From: Conchocele bisecta
Taxonomy: Eukaryota; Mollusca; Bivalvia; Lucinida; Thyasiridae
Reading direction: 5' to 3'
DNA: 64,000 nt
NCBI GenBank assembly: GCA_029237695.1
Contig: CM055273.1
Span: 60,067,968 to 60,131,967 of the forward strand
Positions 11,790 to 26,400 of this stretch are shown here, piece after piece (the first letter of the stretch is position 1; each line of letters begins with the position of its first letter). The notes beneath the pieces were generated by a model. It made no database searches, was not told the origin of the DNA, and was given only the letters and a program-made list of their open reading frames with translations. The position numbers and the translations under genes are program-made.

Positions 11790-12374
11790 ACAGCAGGTTA
11801 CGACGTAAGTGGAAGATCTGGGTTAATTGGTGTGTACAGAAACTAATTGATCCTATCCATCCAGCTGTGGGCCAAGTACAGATATCTGTTTGAGGAGAGG
11901 TAGGCGTCAGTCTCCACTATTAATAGATATAGATCTGCGTTTGCGATCTGCCTGAAATTCAAATCATGTTCAGTAGTGGAGATTGGGTCGGTCAGCTTAG
12001 TTTTTGGGAAGGATCCTGTTACTTTAAACTTCGAAGTAGGATTCCTTGCCAAAACTCATGTCCATAGCCAGCCCTCATGACCCATTGTCGTCCCGGCAAT
12101 GTCCAAAGTTGGGCAATTATCGGCTACGGGCAACTCGCTATATCCCGTTAGAGCAATACGGCACTACCTCTCAATGTCGAAATCACTGAGGGGTAGACGC
12201 AAGAGGCTATTCATTCCATGTGTAGGGAAGCAGAATGTGTCTAAAGCCTCTATCCTACATTTGAGCCTGTTGTTTTCCTGGTTTCCAGGATCCAAACCAG
12301 GACAGCAACAGCATGTTAGATTATGCACATTGGCATTACAGAGGCGAGCTAGAGATCGCTTCGGTCATGTTTAG
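11790..12374 (+). pseudogene. Degenerate DIRS-type tyrosine recombinase
   Basis: Reading across two frames gives the layout expected of the recombinase of DIRS-like retrotransposons. An N-terminal helix segment is RKWKIWVNWCVQKLIDPIHP (11793-11855). Then SVSTINRYRSAFA (about 11910-11948) in a shifted frame resembles the usual 'S..TI..YRSAL' segment. Then from about 12018 VTLNFEVGFLAKTHVHSQPS is followed by an in-frame TGA, and after it SLYPVRAIRHYLSMSKSLRG with RRKRLFIP before VSKASI. The 'CPVRAL..YL..T...R' block is characteristic of this recombinase group. The catalytic R..H..R/Y half downstream is not readable. With a frameshift and a stop, it is not functional. Confidence 0.65.
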
Positions 12375-12782
12375 GTTATTCTGATATATTAAGTTATAAA
12401 TCGTATCCGTACTACCTTTTGCACATGACCAGTTGATACCAGTCTGGATATGGATGTTGTAACATTGTGGTTCTAGTTGAGAGTTACTACCATGGTGATT
12501 GTAAGGTCCGGTTAGGTTCTATCTGTATTATTTAACATGACACTGGACAATCTTTTTGATCATCTAGGGTCATGCAAATATGGATGTTATATTGTTTATG
12601 TGTATATATTAGACTGTACATATATGTTTATGTAACTGTAAGACACTGATTTATGTGTTACACACCGTGGTTTGGGTGTCAAAATCAGATTAAGACATGA
12701 AGGGATATGTGTGTGTCGACTCAATGAGTGCTGCAGGCAGGCAGTCAACGATGTGCCCAGAGACTCTGGCTACTATACAGGA
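12375..12782. other. No gene recognised
   Basis: AT-rich; no supported feature. Confidence 0.35.
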
Positions 12783-13250
12783 CGTGGGTGGTTGGTCGGG
12801 CGAACGTACATCGTAAATTAACGGTAGGGGTTCCTCCTTATAGGAATCACGATTTGCCTGATTTGGCCCTCAGGTACGTTTATGTCTTTGGCTCTTTTGT
12901 TACCTAGGAGTTGAATTGGGTTATTGCCCATTATAAAAGTAGTAAGATTATTACTGATCCTTCTGCTTTTGGCATGTGGGGGGGGGGGGGTGGGGGGGGG
13001 GGGGGGGGGCAAGTGATTCTGGTATGGCGAGGACCTGACATCAGATCAGGATTATTCTGATTTCAGGGCTGAATATATTGTTTTTTTATTGTAAATATTC
13101 AGTTCTGATTTTGGGATTTTCCCTCCATGTATGCATGTACTTGAATAATAGGACTAAGGTAATATATGGGATTTAGTACTAAACCCATTGACCTGGCCTT
13201 AAATGACCTTAACTGTTGATAGGCCATTAAACCCTGACAAACAAACTATA
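12783..13250 (+). mobile_element. SINE-like element, family H (copy 1), with poly-G expansion
   Basis: The head is GTTGGTCGGGCGAA...AAATTAACGGTA. It is followed by TTCCTCCTTATAGGAATCAC and ends with GTTGATAGGCCATTAAACCC and ACAAAC repeats. A near-full copy is at 32935-33375; partial copies are at 28140, 30505, 38470, 44210, 47560-47905 and in the 50-kb array. Positions 12978-13008 carry a G-homopolymer (with one T) absent from the other copies. No long ORF and an A-rich simple tail indicate a SINE-type retroposon; the Pol III head is not proven. Confidence 0.7.
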
Positions 13251-13516
13251 CAGGGCATGGCAGATGGTGTCTTGTAGACGGACATTCCTTGTCGGGTGAA
13301 AACAAGGGGGGTGGGGGCAGGGTAGGGTGATTTGTCTGAGACGGTGCCCGGAAGTCGAACGCAATTGACTTTTGGTGAGTGAATAACTGTGATATTTATT
13401 GATCCCGCATCCTACTGTACTGACAGAGAGTAATTTAATATTTTTCTGATTTCTGTATCGCCTTCCCACCGTTGAGACAAATTCAGCAACATATACCGGT
13501 ACAGGGAAGTACGATA

Positions 13517-13807
13517 GACAAATCAGAATTTTTCTAGGTAAAATTAGTTTCTGTGAGTACTTACCTGTATATAGTCAACACTCTCCTCTCACCCCGCAAG
13601 TTGGAGATGATTATTCCATCGCAAGAGGAGGTTTTACCAGTGCACACATGCGCTATCGGTAGATAAGACAGGTGTAAGGTAGGGACTATATGCGGGGGTC
13701 AATAAATTTATTCTGGAATGGGATAGCATAACATAGAAGCTATATAACAACATATACAGGTAAGTACTCACATAAACTAATTTTACTCAGAAAAATTCAG
13801 ATTTTCG
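13517..13807. repeat. Palindromic element with ~54-bp arms
   Basis: The arm at 13519-13572 (AAATCAGAATTTTTCTAGGT ... GAGTACTTACCTGTATAT) is inverted at about 13752-13805. The spacer is about 180 bp. Non-coding MITE-like element upstream of the FAR ATG. Confidence 0.8.
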
Positions 13808-14206
13808 CACAATAACTCAAATACTATACATGTATGCTATATGGCCAGTGTCCAAATTTCACATGCGCATTCATATCGATTAGGGGAAGACACCTATTGA
13901 AAGTGAGGTTTGTCCGAAGTTCAAAGTCACCCTGACTAAAAATAGAATATATGTAAAATTGTTTATTCTGCTATGTTGTCGTTTCCACACGATAACTACA
14001 ATGCTATATGTCCGATGTCCATCGATCAGGTACGACAGCTATTGAAAGTGGGGTTTGTCCAACCAAGTTCAAGGTCTCCCATGACTAAAAATAGATTGTT
14101 TATTTTGCTACATTGTCGTTTCCACACGATAACTTATACTACATGACCGATGCACACCAAACTTCGCATTCATATCGATCAGGGGAAGACACCCATTGAT
14201 CTCAAC
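13808..14206 (+). repeat. Degenerate tandem repeat, ~130-170-bp units
   Basis: Three successive units each contain CGATAACT, 'CATCGAT(T/C)AGG', TATTGAAAGTG(A/G)GGTTTGTCC, GACTAAAAATAGA and GTCGTTTCCACA. It lies directly upstream of the first FAR coding exon. Confidence 0.75.
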
Positions 14207-14285
14207 GTCATGGGAGCTGGATTGCTGTTTTGTTGTTAATAGCTCATGTAATTAATAGATCTTGGTGTCGTTAATTTTTCCACAG

Positions 14286-14490
14286 GTCCAAAATGACTAC
14301 TGTTACATCGATACCAGAATTCTATGCCGGTAGAAGCATCTTCATCACAGGAGCAACTGGCTTTTGTGGTAAAGTCTTACTTGAAAAACTGTTACGATCC
14401 TGTCCTGACATTCATAAGATTTACCTACTGATTCGACCAAAGAAGGGAAAAGATGTCCAAGACAGACTGGAAGATCTTCTGGATTCAAAG
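14286..14490 (+). CDS. FAR: FAR exon with start codon (residues 1-66)
   Basis: An acceptor TTTTTCCACAG ends at 14285, so 14286-14292 is 5' UTR and at least one non-coding exon should lie upstream. The ATG is at 14293. It encodes the N-terminal Rossmann strand and the [20 protein letters not shown] segment. The donor AAAG|GTAAGA follows 14490, phase 0. Confidence 0.93.
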
Positions 14491-17400
14491 GTAAGAAAAT
14501 GTGATTCCCAATTACAATATAAGTGATAAATTCCAAGGAATTTGTGTTTTATTCCACATTCTTGCCTATATTTTACGCTTGATTCGCTTTGTTTTTCTGA
14601 AGAATCATGTGTGAAATGTAAGAAAATGTTGGTTTGCTACGCTCACTCGTTTGTTGAGTGTAAGGACCCAATCACTCGTGCATTATTTCATGATAATCCG
14701 TTCACCTTGTTAAATAAACTGTATATCATGCTACAAGCTCCAGATAAGCCGCATATTTGCTTAAATACCCAATTAAAATTGCCAAAAACCCAATTGAAAT
14801 CAGAAGTAGCGAGTATCAAAAAGCAATAGCATATTTGAGGTACCTTTATCAGAAAACCATAAACAGACCACAAATATATCATATTTTTCTTATTTTCCAT
14901 GAAAACACATCTTGGTATTTCATTAGAATTGTTTCCAAGGAGACAATTCTAATGAAATGCCAATACATGTTTTCATTTCGAAGCAAACTATTCAATAATT
15001 GCTGTCTGTTGATGTGTAAACAGTAATGTGATTTTATTTGACCCAATTAAAATTTTGAAATACCCAATTGCTTCAGAAATGATGGAGTGAGAATACTCAA
15101 TTACTAATTCATTATCTGGAGCACTGATGCTAGCTTATCAGGAGCTACATGGTAAACAGCTAAAAAGTTGTCGAACAGGACACATATGTACTTATGTTAC
15201 TGTTGCTGGAGAAATGGCACTTCTGGTATTTCTGAACAGTCTGTCTAGAGCCCTTTGAGCAGTCTGATAATGCTCAGTGCTGTTCAGTAGAAGCATGCTG
15301 GGTGTCTCACTGACTGAACAGCGGTGCTGAATCGACTGTGCAGGTGCAAGCTGATCTGTAGCCTATTTCACCAACATTGCAAAGTATACTTTTCTAGCAA
15401 AGTATACTTTGAGGGAGAAATTTTAAATTTTAGGATAAATTTATTAATTTTTATTATACTGAATTTATTACATTATCACAGCCATTTTGGCTGTGATAAT
15501 GTAATAAATTCAGTATAATAATTCTGCATACTTTTAATCATCAAATATGCAGTTGTTAGTTCTATATGAAATAAATTCAAATAATGCATTTCAGGAAAAA
15601 TAAATGATTACTCCCTCAAAGTATACTTTGCTAGAAAAGTATACTTTGCAATGTTGATGAAATAGGCTACTGGGTCTACACTGATCGCAAATATGATAAG
15701 CCCCATTTCTCCAGCCACATCGCATATAAGTAGGTACATTGCACATACTTTAGTTATGATATCTGACATGACCTAATTACATGCAATATAGTTCATTAAC
15801 CGTTATACTGTATGAACCCCATACATGATATGAGACATGCCATGCCATTTTGTACCTAAGAACATGTGCAGTTTTTCATGAAAGTATTTACAGAAAATGT
15901 GACCTATTCTGTAAATGACGTCGAAAGATGACAACATTTTCATAGTGAAAGTTTTGTCGTCTTTCGACTTCATTTACGGAAAATATCGTAAATTTTGTAA
16001 ATATTTTTCAGGAGATACCTACCGCACATGTTCTTAGGTACAAAATCGCATGGCGTGTTTCATATATGTGACATGTCATAAGAAATTGAGGCTTCATCTT
16101 CTAATCTATGTGTTGTCAAGAGCTACACCTTTTGAAACCTTATATGTGGCTGCGACAATGCCAATCTTGATCAGGCGACTAATTATAATGTAATGTTATG
16201 TTTCACAAATTGTGCTTTCTGGTACATTCATAGCGGAAATCCTTCTATACTTTGATATGTATCACGGGGCCGTTTCACTAAACTTTGTACGACTAAAATG
16301 TTCGTAAGTGCAAATTTAGGTTCGTCTGGAAATTTCTATTGATTGATTTACATTTATTGAGCATAGGCTGTTAATGTGAAATTTTGCACTTACGAACATT
16401 TTAGTCGTACAAAGTTTATTGAAACGGGCTCCAGACATTTTTGTCTATACCTGCTGTGCTGATGTATACCAGTGTTTCCTAATATTTCCACAATATCATT
16501 TTAACCCTTACAATGCTGAATTAAATTTTGTTGTCTGCTGTTTACTTTTTATTTTCATTTTTTTCCAAATAAAAAACATGCTTTGACAGCACTTTAGAAT
16601 CCTTTCCAATGGAAATGATTCTAAAGTGCTGTACAACTGTGTTTTATTGAGAAAGTGGACAAAATATAAAATAACGGCAGACGACAATTTGCGTTTCCCG
16701 CATTCTAACGGTTAATACCTTTACCAATTTTGATGAAACTTTTATTTGGCAAGACTTTGTGTCTAGATTATGATTGTTTGTCATGTGCCCCATGTCAGAA
16801 TGCCCAAGGTCATTGTCATGAGAATTTAAAATGTACACATCCACATTTATATATTATCCCCACGACCCCAAATAACAAGTAATCAGAGAAAATAATTGAC
16901 CAAATATCTCTCATTATACACATATGTGCCCATGTAATTCAGTGTCATTTACGGTACTGTACCTCACACATTGTACACACAAATATTTATGTATTTTATA
17001 ACAAAAACTGTGGAAAATCAAATACGTTGTATGTGGCTTATGCCATATGGGTTTTGTTGCCAGTGTAGATTCTGATCAGACTGCATCCACACTGTCTGAT
17101 CAGGAACTGCACCGTTTGCTATTTCATCATGTGTCTAACAAGCAATCTACTGTCTGTTCCATGTTTTGCTGCCGACAAACTTTTGGCCATTACACGCATT
17201 AAATTTTAAAAATATATAAATGTAAGTATTTTTTTATAAATAACAAAAAAGTCGCCCTCCCCAAAACAATATATTTGAATAAATTCCATCAAATATTGAT
17301 TTTATTGCGAAAAAACGATTTTCCTATGGGAATTTAACTCCTCCCCGCACTGCCTCCTCCTTTTCTCCCATGTTAAATTTCCATAGGAAAATAGTTTTTC

Positions 17401-20400
17401 CCTATAAAATCAATATTTGATGGAATTTCTTCAAACAAAAAAATTGGAGGAGGGAGATCTTTTTGTTATTGGTGAAAAAGTACTTACATTTAAATATTTC
17501 TTAGATTTAATGTGTTTAATAGCCGATAGTGTGTCGGCAGAAAAACGTGGAACAGACAGTAGATTGTTATCAGGCTACAAGAATGTGCTATTTAATCAGT
17601 AGCTACATTGGTCACATATCCCATAACTTGATGATAAGCCCCATTTCTCCAGTCGCCGACACAAATATCAAACCTGATTTTGAGTATAAAAGTAGAGAAC
17701 TTGCTCAGGAAGTTTATATATAATCAGCTACCCGGTTTGATATTCAATATCATTATATCAATACTTTTACACGACCAATATTACCGTAATAACCCTAAAT
17801 ATTCAGACACAATTTGCTTTGGGAAATCCCTATTAAATAGGGGTTTCCCAAAACAAATTGTATCCAAATACATTGTTATTGTGTTTGAATATTTAGGGTT
17901 ATTACAGTAGTTTATCCCGTCGACACAGTGCCTATGTGCCGTGAAACACGGTGCCGTGAAACTTACAAAACTTAACATCAGAGAAATATGTCATAACTTC
18001 TATTTCCTTACATATTTAGGGGCACATGGGCCTCGCTTACTGACAAATCTAGTTTCTGTAGTCTAGTGGATAGAGCATTATACTACAATGCCAAAGTTTG
18101 TCGGTTCAATTCCCGCCATATTGGATTATAACAAATATTTTCAGTGTTTCCATCCCCAGAGCTCCAGATAAGTTTTGTATCTAATAGAGTATTATTATTT
18201 ATACCCCCATATTTCAAATTCAATGTGTATTATACTTTTACAAATGTATTATTGATTTTCTTCCTTTAATATTAAATAGGGAATAAATGAGAGAACAAAT
18301 AAAAACAGATTTAAAAATTCACTTATTTGAACTGCAAATTTTTTTCCAGCTCAACAAAGTAAATTTTCAACTTTATTACAGTATTTTCACTATTCCATTC
18401 GAAATTCAATGCATATTTTCACATAAAAACAATATTGCTACCCGCTCCATACCTCTCGCGAGGGTAGCAATTTAACCCCATCTCTTTAATATAACACATG
18501 GAAGAGTTATTTTTGCAATCGGTTATCCGGCGTGTTTGATATGTTAGCGATATAAAACTGTCAAAGCTGTATCAATAAATTATTAATAAAGAACATACAC
18601 ATGCAGAAATGGGTTATTTTACCGTGTCAAGGTGTTTATCTGACATTTACATGAAAATCTTGTAAATGTGTAAGCTTCATTTCGTTATGTTGAATGTTGA
18701 ACAACAAGAAGAGAAAAGATGGCTTCCATGGGAAAATGATTTCCATGTTCTATTATTTTTGGCAATTTCCTAGTTCTACATCAAAGAGTATTTGTTTAAA
18801 GGTATAAAATATACAGTTTACTAAATTCTGACCTACATGCAACCGGTTTGGGTATGCACTTCGGTTGCTCACATTTTTTGAATGGGTCAAATTGTAGCCG
18901 TAGAGAACTTATCGGAGGTGAATTATTGTAGCTAATTTTCACATTGCTGTGAGTATTTTGTACTCCCACTTTTGATAATCAATGCTTATTCTGCTAAAAT
19001 AAGTATGTAAAATACGCCAATACGCACCTTATCTGGAGCTCTGCATCCCCCTGGTCATCAGAAGAGACTCGGCATAACACACTCTTGTCCATCTACATTC
19101 AATCAAACAACTTGTTCATTGGAAGCTCATACACGCTTGTGTTTTATTTCCTGCTATGCAAAATGTACGATTGAATAATTCCAGCACAAAAATATTTACA
19201 CAATTCCCTAACATTTGATTGGCCCGTAGCAAGTCTCTGTCCAAAATTTATATCCCAGTAAACTCCCATGCCAAACTACTTTCCGTAACCATCAGGCGCA
19301 GTTAAAAAGAAAACGGAAAATAAACACATTTTCTTGATGAATTTATTTCAAATGCTGGAATTATAAGAAATGAATGGCCTTTTTGTGGAATTTATCGGAT
19401 ATAAACTTGGAAAAGTCGCAGGAATACTGGACGAGGCCTTCCGCAAAAAGGCCATTCATTCCTATAATATCCTCTATCTGTTTTCACCAGTTATTTGAGA
19501 CAGTTCGTGCTGAGCAGCCAGACCACCGGTCCAAATGCTGTATTGTGAAAGGGGACATCATTGAGGAAAAACTTGGCATAGACCCATCAGACGAAGAAAT
19601 GCTTGCACGTGAAGTTTCCATTGTGTTCCATTCAGCGGCCACAGTTAGGTTTGACGAGGCAATGAAGTACGTACATTTGTAATTTGATACAACAAAAGTG
19701 GACAAATTTCATTTTTAACTCGTGTACATGTAGTTGGCCCGTTTTCTTGGGAAGCAGTACAGTTGCTTGTGTTTTATGCCCCACCACGATAGTGGAGGGG
19801 GCATTTAGTGTTAACCTTGTCCGTCCGTCCGTCACCAACTTTGTGATTCGTAAAACTTTTAAACCGTAATAGCTACAGACCTGAAACTCGGTATGTAGCT
19901 TCATTATGATGAGTAGATGTGCAAAGTTTATTTAAATTTTTGATTCGTCCCCGGTCATGGATTACCTCCCCCTTTTCGACTTGTAAATTTTGCCTTGTGA
20001 TTCGTAAAACTTTTAAACCGTAATAGCTACAGACATGAAACTCGGTATGTAGCTTCCTTATGATGAGTAGATGCGCAAAGTTTATTTCAATTTTTTATTC
20101 AACCCCCGCTCATGGATTATCTTCCCTTTTTCGACAGACTACAGACCTGAAACTGGGTATATAGCTTGCTTATGATGAGTAGATTCACACAGTTTATTTC
20201 GATTTTTGATTCGACCCTGGGGTCATGGATTATCTCCCCATTTTCGACTTACAATTTTCCAACTTTGGCTTGTAAGTCGTAAAACTTTGAAACCCTAATA
20301 GCTACATATCTGAAACTTTTAAACCGTAATAGCTACAGACATGAAACTCGGTATGTAGCTTCCTTATGATGAGTAGATGTGCAAAGTTTATTTCGATTTT

Positions 20401-23400
20401 TTATTTGACCCTCGGGTCATGGATTATCTCCCCCTTTTCAACTTAGAACTTGGCAATTGTTGATTCGACACCAAAGTTATGGATTATTTCCCCTTTAGGA
20501 CTTGGCATTTTGCCTTGTTTATTATCAAAGCGATATGTGGGGCATCCGTGTTCTATGAACACATTTTCAAGTTTTTAACCCATTTCATGCTGAATACAGA
20601 TTCATATTTTGGAAAATTTCCAAGCATTTTCTTTTTAAATTTTCTTCATTTCTCCACAAGTATATGTTGTGACCCCTCATTTGAACCATCTTGATGAGAC
20701 GGTTCAAATGAATGGTAACAACATATACTTCTATGCAGATTTAGCAACATATTTCTATCACCAAAATGATGTATCCTCAGCATGAACTGTGTTAACTTGG
20801 TGTGTGTGTTGTAACATATACAAATCAAGTTTCAAAATGGAATCTACATGTTGTACAGTTGACAAAATAATTCCACCTGCATATTCATGGGTAGGGTCAA
20901 GTTTCCCAGACCATATCATTTATTTTTAGACCTATTGCAGATAAGTTAATTTCACATCACTTTCCCGTCCATTCGAGTCGAGGAGTCCTGTGTGAATTAA
21001 AAAACATACCGTACATGTAATGCCATACTTATTAATTTGGTTTTCATAGACAGTTTGCAGAAAATGACTCTTGGGGGTGGGGTGGGGGAGGGCAGATTTT
21101 TTATGATACATTTTTTTTGTATAAGATTCTTGTCTCGAGATTTCATTACAGTTGCTAGATGCATTTTGCATGTCAATTTAACATGTGGTTGACATTGTCT
21201 TTTCAATAACTTTACTATGACCTCTTTAGACATGAAAAATCACCAGATTTTCAGACATGATTGAATTTAACAATATTTAACTTGGTACTGATGCAGTGAA
21301 TTTATCATATGTTTCTATTTGTCCATTATGATAAAAAATCTCTTATGCACAGGGATTTTTCTGACGCGGCCGTATATGAGAACCAAAGTACGTTTTTTAA
21401 TGGCATACATGTAAATGACCATTTGTTACAGAGTGTCAGTGGAGATGAATGTGATGGGTGTGTTGTCCGTGATCAATCTATGCAAGACGATGACGCAGCT
21501 GGCCGCATTTGTCCACATATCCACGGCGTATTCCAACTGTGATAGGCCCCACATTACAGAGGAGGTGTTTCCCGCCCCACTCAGTCCCAACCAACTCCTC
21601 AGTGCCTGCGAGTAAGTCAGTGCTACTGCTACATGTATTTCACCAAAATTGCAAAGTATACTTATCTGCTATGTACACTTTGAGGGAGAATTTTACGGCA
21701 AAAACAATATTTTTTTCAATAATATTAAAAAAATTTATTTCGTGGAATTTGATCAAATACATGTATTGATTTTATTACAAAAAAAATATTTGTCTATGGG
21801 AATTTAACATGGGAGAAACAGAGGTGGTGGAGCTGGGGTAGGATTCAAAAAAGGGAACATTTTGGAAATTGACTCCGAAACCTGGCTAGATAGCTTGGAA
21901 ATGATGTAACTAAGACAGCAAAAGTTAAATATTGAAAATCGATCCACTATTTGTGAAATTAGAAAAATTTCACCATTTTAAATCCCCATAAACATGGGGA
22001 TTTAACCTGGGGAAGATTTAAGTGTTGTAGCTGGCTGCCTGTAATTTTTGAGACCAGCCGTGTGAATTTGTACCTTAAAATATGATACATTTTTCGTGAA
22101 AAATATTTACAGACACTCATATTTTCTATTGTAAATGATGTTGAAAGTTTCACAGGACTTGTCTCAGTTGTGTTTATCCAGGATTAGATTTAAATCTAAT
22201 TACATAATCTATCTTCCCTAGATGGATGGATATTGAAATCATGAACACCTTAACACCGAAAATGATCTCGAAGCGGCCCAATACATACACATACACGAAG
22301 GCCGTAGGGGAGGCTCTGCTGCAGGAGAAAGGCGGGGACATGCCCATCGCAATATTCCGGCCCTCAATAGTGGGCGCCACATACCAGGAACCTGTAAAGG
22401 TAGGTGGCTTGGGCGCAATGCTTATACCCACCACAAGTGTGACTGATGATTGATGATAATAATGAAATAAATTCCACAAAAAGGCCATTCATTCCTATAA
22501 TGACTATCCACCCAGTGTCATTTAAGTGATTTTGACCATCGTGGGTGTCAGACACACGCACCGGCGATTGCCTTGTTGATGCTTGTAAATACATTTTGCT
22601 GCGGCTTTTTTGTGGAATTTATCGGGGTATAAACTTGGAAAAGTCGTGGGAATACTGGACGAAGGCCGGAAGGCCTCGTCCAGTATTCCCGCGACTTTTC
22701 CAAGTTTATATCCCCGATAAATTCCACAAAAAGGACATTCATTCCTTATAATTCCAGCATTTGAAATAAATTCATCAAGAAAATGTGTTTATTTTCCGTT
22801 TTCTTAAGAATTATTTTAACTGCGCCTCACGGTTATGGAAAGTAGTTCGGCGTGTCAGTTTACTGGGATATAAATTTTGGACAGAGACTTGCTACGAGCC
22901 AATCAAATGTTAGGGAATTGTGTAAATATTTTTGTGCTGGAATTATTAACCTATATTAGAGTTTGATTGTGTAAGTTACACAATCAAACTTCTGATGATT
23001 GATTAAAGGTACTTACCCATGTTCTTTATAGGAATTAAATAAGTGTCTAATTGTGTCACTATTCCACCAGTTCTAAAAATTACGAATGCCCGCTATACAG
23101 ATATAATATGTATTGTACTGATAGTGACTCACGATGGTCTCGGGCTATTTTCATATGCAAATGAGGCATGATATTTTTTAATTATTTATACTAATTAAAT
23201 GCGTTACCTGAAAATTAATATTTTTGACAGATTATAATTATGATGATTGCACATCAAAAAATAAATACAGACAATAAATAGTATTGTCCGTTAACATTTT
23301 AAGGAAACGCGGTTATTGCCCCTGATATCAGTGTGGAAAGTTACGTCCGATTTAAAATGTATAATAATGCCAATCAATACGTGGGTTAATGGTGAATGAA

Positions 23401-26400
23401 TGTTATTTTGCCAGAAAATGTCTCTGATATAAAGAACATTTTGTGCCTACTGAGTGGGCAGGCACATTGAAAGAGTTAAACTGATAACTACAAATACCAG
23501 TCGGAATTCTTGAAGATCATCATCAACTTGTGCTACTCTTGTATATATGAAATAATATTGTTCGCCTGACCGGCTTCTTACAGCTGTGATATCAGTTGGT
23601 AATATATGCACATACTAATGTTATAACAAATATTATATTGTCATTATTTTGACAGGGATGGATAGACAATGCGAATGGACCAACAGCAGTCATTCTTGCG
23701 GTATGTTAACAATTGTATTTTCATATTAGTTATATAATGGAAGTTTCACTGACCAATATCAGTCAGCCAGGTTTTGTGAGATTATGGCTGAAATGATCTA
23801 TGGTACAGCGGGATCAGTAGCCGATTTCATCAAAATTGCAAAGTATATATCTAGCAAAGTATACTTTGAGGGAGTAATCATTGATTTTTCCGAAATGCAT
23901 TATTTCATACAGAACTAATGATTGCATATATTTGATGATTAAAACTATGCAGAATTATTATACATGAATTTATTACATTATCACAGCCAAAATGGCTGTG
24001 ATAATGTAATAAATTCAGTATAATAAAAATTAATAGATTTATCCTAAAATTGAAAATTTCTCCCTCAAAGTATACTTTGCTAGAAAAGTATACTTTGCAA
24101 TGTTGGTGAAATCCGCTACTGGGGCTACACTGGTCATAACACTGTAAGTCAATTTTGGTGAAATAGGCTACTGATATACTGTTTTAATCCGTCAATGAAG
24201 AAGATGACTATGTTGTCATTTTCGGACATAAATTATATAATAGCTCTAATATGCTGTAAACAAAGTTTTTCATCTCTTGTTTTTGTTGAGTTATTTGTCT
24301 GATTTCTTAATAGCAAAAAAAAGGGTCAACAATTCACTGTATGAAGTTTGTATGTTGTAGATGGGTAAAGGTCTACTGCGAAGCATGAAGGGGGACGAGG
24401 AGGCGACGGCAGATATCGTTCCCGCTGACCTCGTCACCAATATGTTGATCGCCGTCGGCTGGCATACCGCTACTGTCGGGTGTGTAGAAGAGTCTTGCAT
24501 GAAAACTTACCAATATCATATGATATATGTGCCATTTTTGAAAAAACGGGACGTATTATGTATTCACCTTGTACGGGCGGCGGGCACAGCTTGTCCACGC
24601 AATAACTAGTTCTACTTGGCGGATTGTAACACAATTTAGTATACTTGTTTATCACGGCAAGACGAAGAAGCCTATTGATTCTGAAAATTTTGCGATGACT
24701 TATCTCCTCTTGGCGGCCATTTTGCCTCGACGGGCGTATATTGTGACCTTCAGCACTCTTGTTTTTTTGTTTACCAAGGCTGCCAGCGAGGGAATTATCT
24801 TTGTTTAATGATGCCAGTCCTTGTCATCCTGACAGGTCACAAGGAGTCACAAAAATGAAGTCGACATCACAGGTAGAAGACTTGGACCTGTGACATAAAA
24901 AAATGTCCATTAAAAATATTCCATTACCCCACCCACCTGGTGTCATACTGTATGCTGCGTTTATGGAAACATAGCATACAGTACGACACGAGGTGGGTGG
25001 AGTAATGCTTTTTTTTCAATGGACATTTATTTTATATCATAGGTTTGTGTTTACGTAAAAAACAGTACATGTAAGGTAATGTGATTTTTTTTATGTTGCA
25101 GGTCTCAGTTTTCCACCTGTTGTTGAGCTCACTATCAATATTTACGTGTTCTTTTTACAGGCGGGGCCGCATGAAGGTGTACCATTGCACGACGGGAGAA
25201 ATGAACTGCTTCAAGTGGGGACAAATGAGTGAGTTCCTGCTGTTATTACTCCAGTCATAAAATGTGGCTGTTACTGGAGAAACGGAGCTTATTGGATTGT
25301 GACCAGGGTAACTCCTGATAAAATAGTACACTCTCGTAGCCTGATATCAATCTATATTGCTTGATAGAAGTATGACGGGTGTTTCATTGAAGGAATTACG
25401 AACAGTGCATATCTTGATCAGACTGTGCGGATCTACACTGGTCGCAAGGCTCATAAACCACATTTCTCCAGTCACAGCCACAAATAGTTTGCCCAGTACT
25501 TCTTAGAACAACTTTCAGGGCATCCTTCATGTTTCAATTGATGGAATTTTGGTTCATTGACATCACATTGCTTCGCTTAAACTAAGCGATGATGCATCTT
25601 ACATAGTTGATCTTCATTAGCCACAAATGCTAGCTGTTTGCTCAGCTGACAGGTTGTAATTTTAGTGCTGGATATGCAATGCTCCCATATACAGATTTAT
25701 TCCAGTCTTCCCATATACAGATTTATTCCAGTCTGTATATGACCTTGCTGTTAAAGAGACGTAAACCCCCTTCAATGAGTCGATCATTAACCCTTTCAAT
25801 TCCACAGACCTGTATAGTGGTATTGCCAATAGTGTAAATCCAAATGAGCTGGCTCGTGACGCGCCGTCTCATCAGGATCTGCACCTTTGCAAGTAATTTT
25901 ATTATTTTTGAGAACAAAAACACCCCCCTTTTCATAAATGGACTAGGTAGTCTGAAAACCATTTTGTGACGGATTGGTCCGGAAATTAACATATAAAAAT
26001 CCATTCCAGTTACTTAGGGGTGAAAGGGTTAAACAACTTCTTCCATAGCTCAGAACTCCAGATAAGCTGTGTATTTGCTTAAATACACAATTAAAATTGC
26101 CAAAAACCGAAGTGAAATCAGAAGAGTATCAAAAAACAATAACAATTTTGTGGTACCTTTATCAAGCTACAGAAAACAATAAACAGACCACAAATATAAC
26201 ATATTTTTCTTATTTTCCATGAAAACACATCTTGTCATTTCATTAGAATTGTCCAAGGAGATAATTCCAATGAAATGCCAAGATATGTTTTCATTTCGAT
26301 GCAAGCTATTCAATAATTGCTGTCTGTTGATGTGTAACCGGTAGTGAGATTTTATTTGACCCAATTAAAATTTTGAAATACCCAATTGCTTCAGAAATGA

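Noticed and set aside
18056..18130. Possible tRNA gene
   Set aside because: A- and B-box-like words are present, but the acceptor and T stems do not pair well; better explained as a tRNA-derived SINE head.
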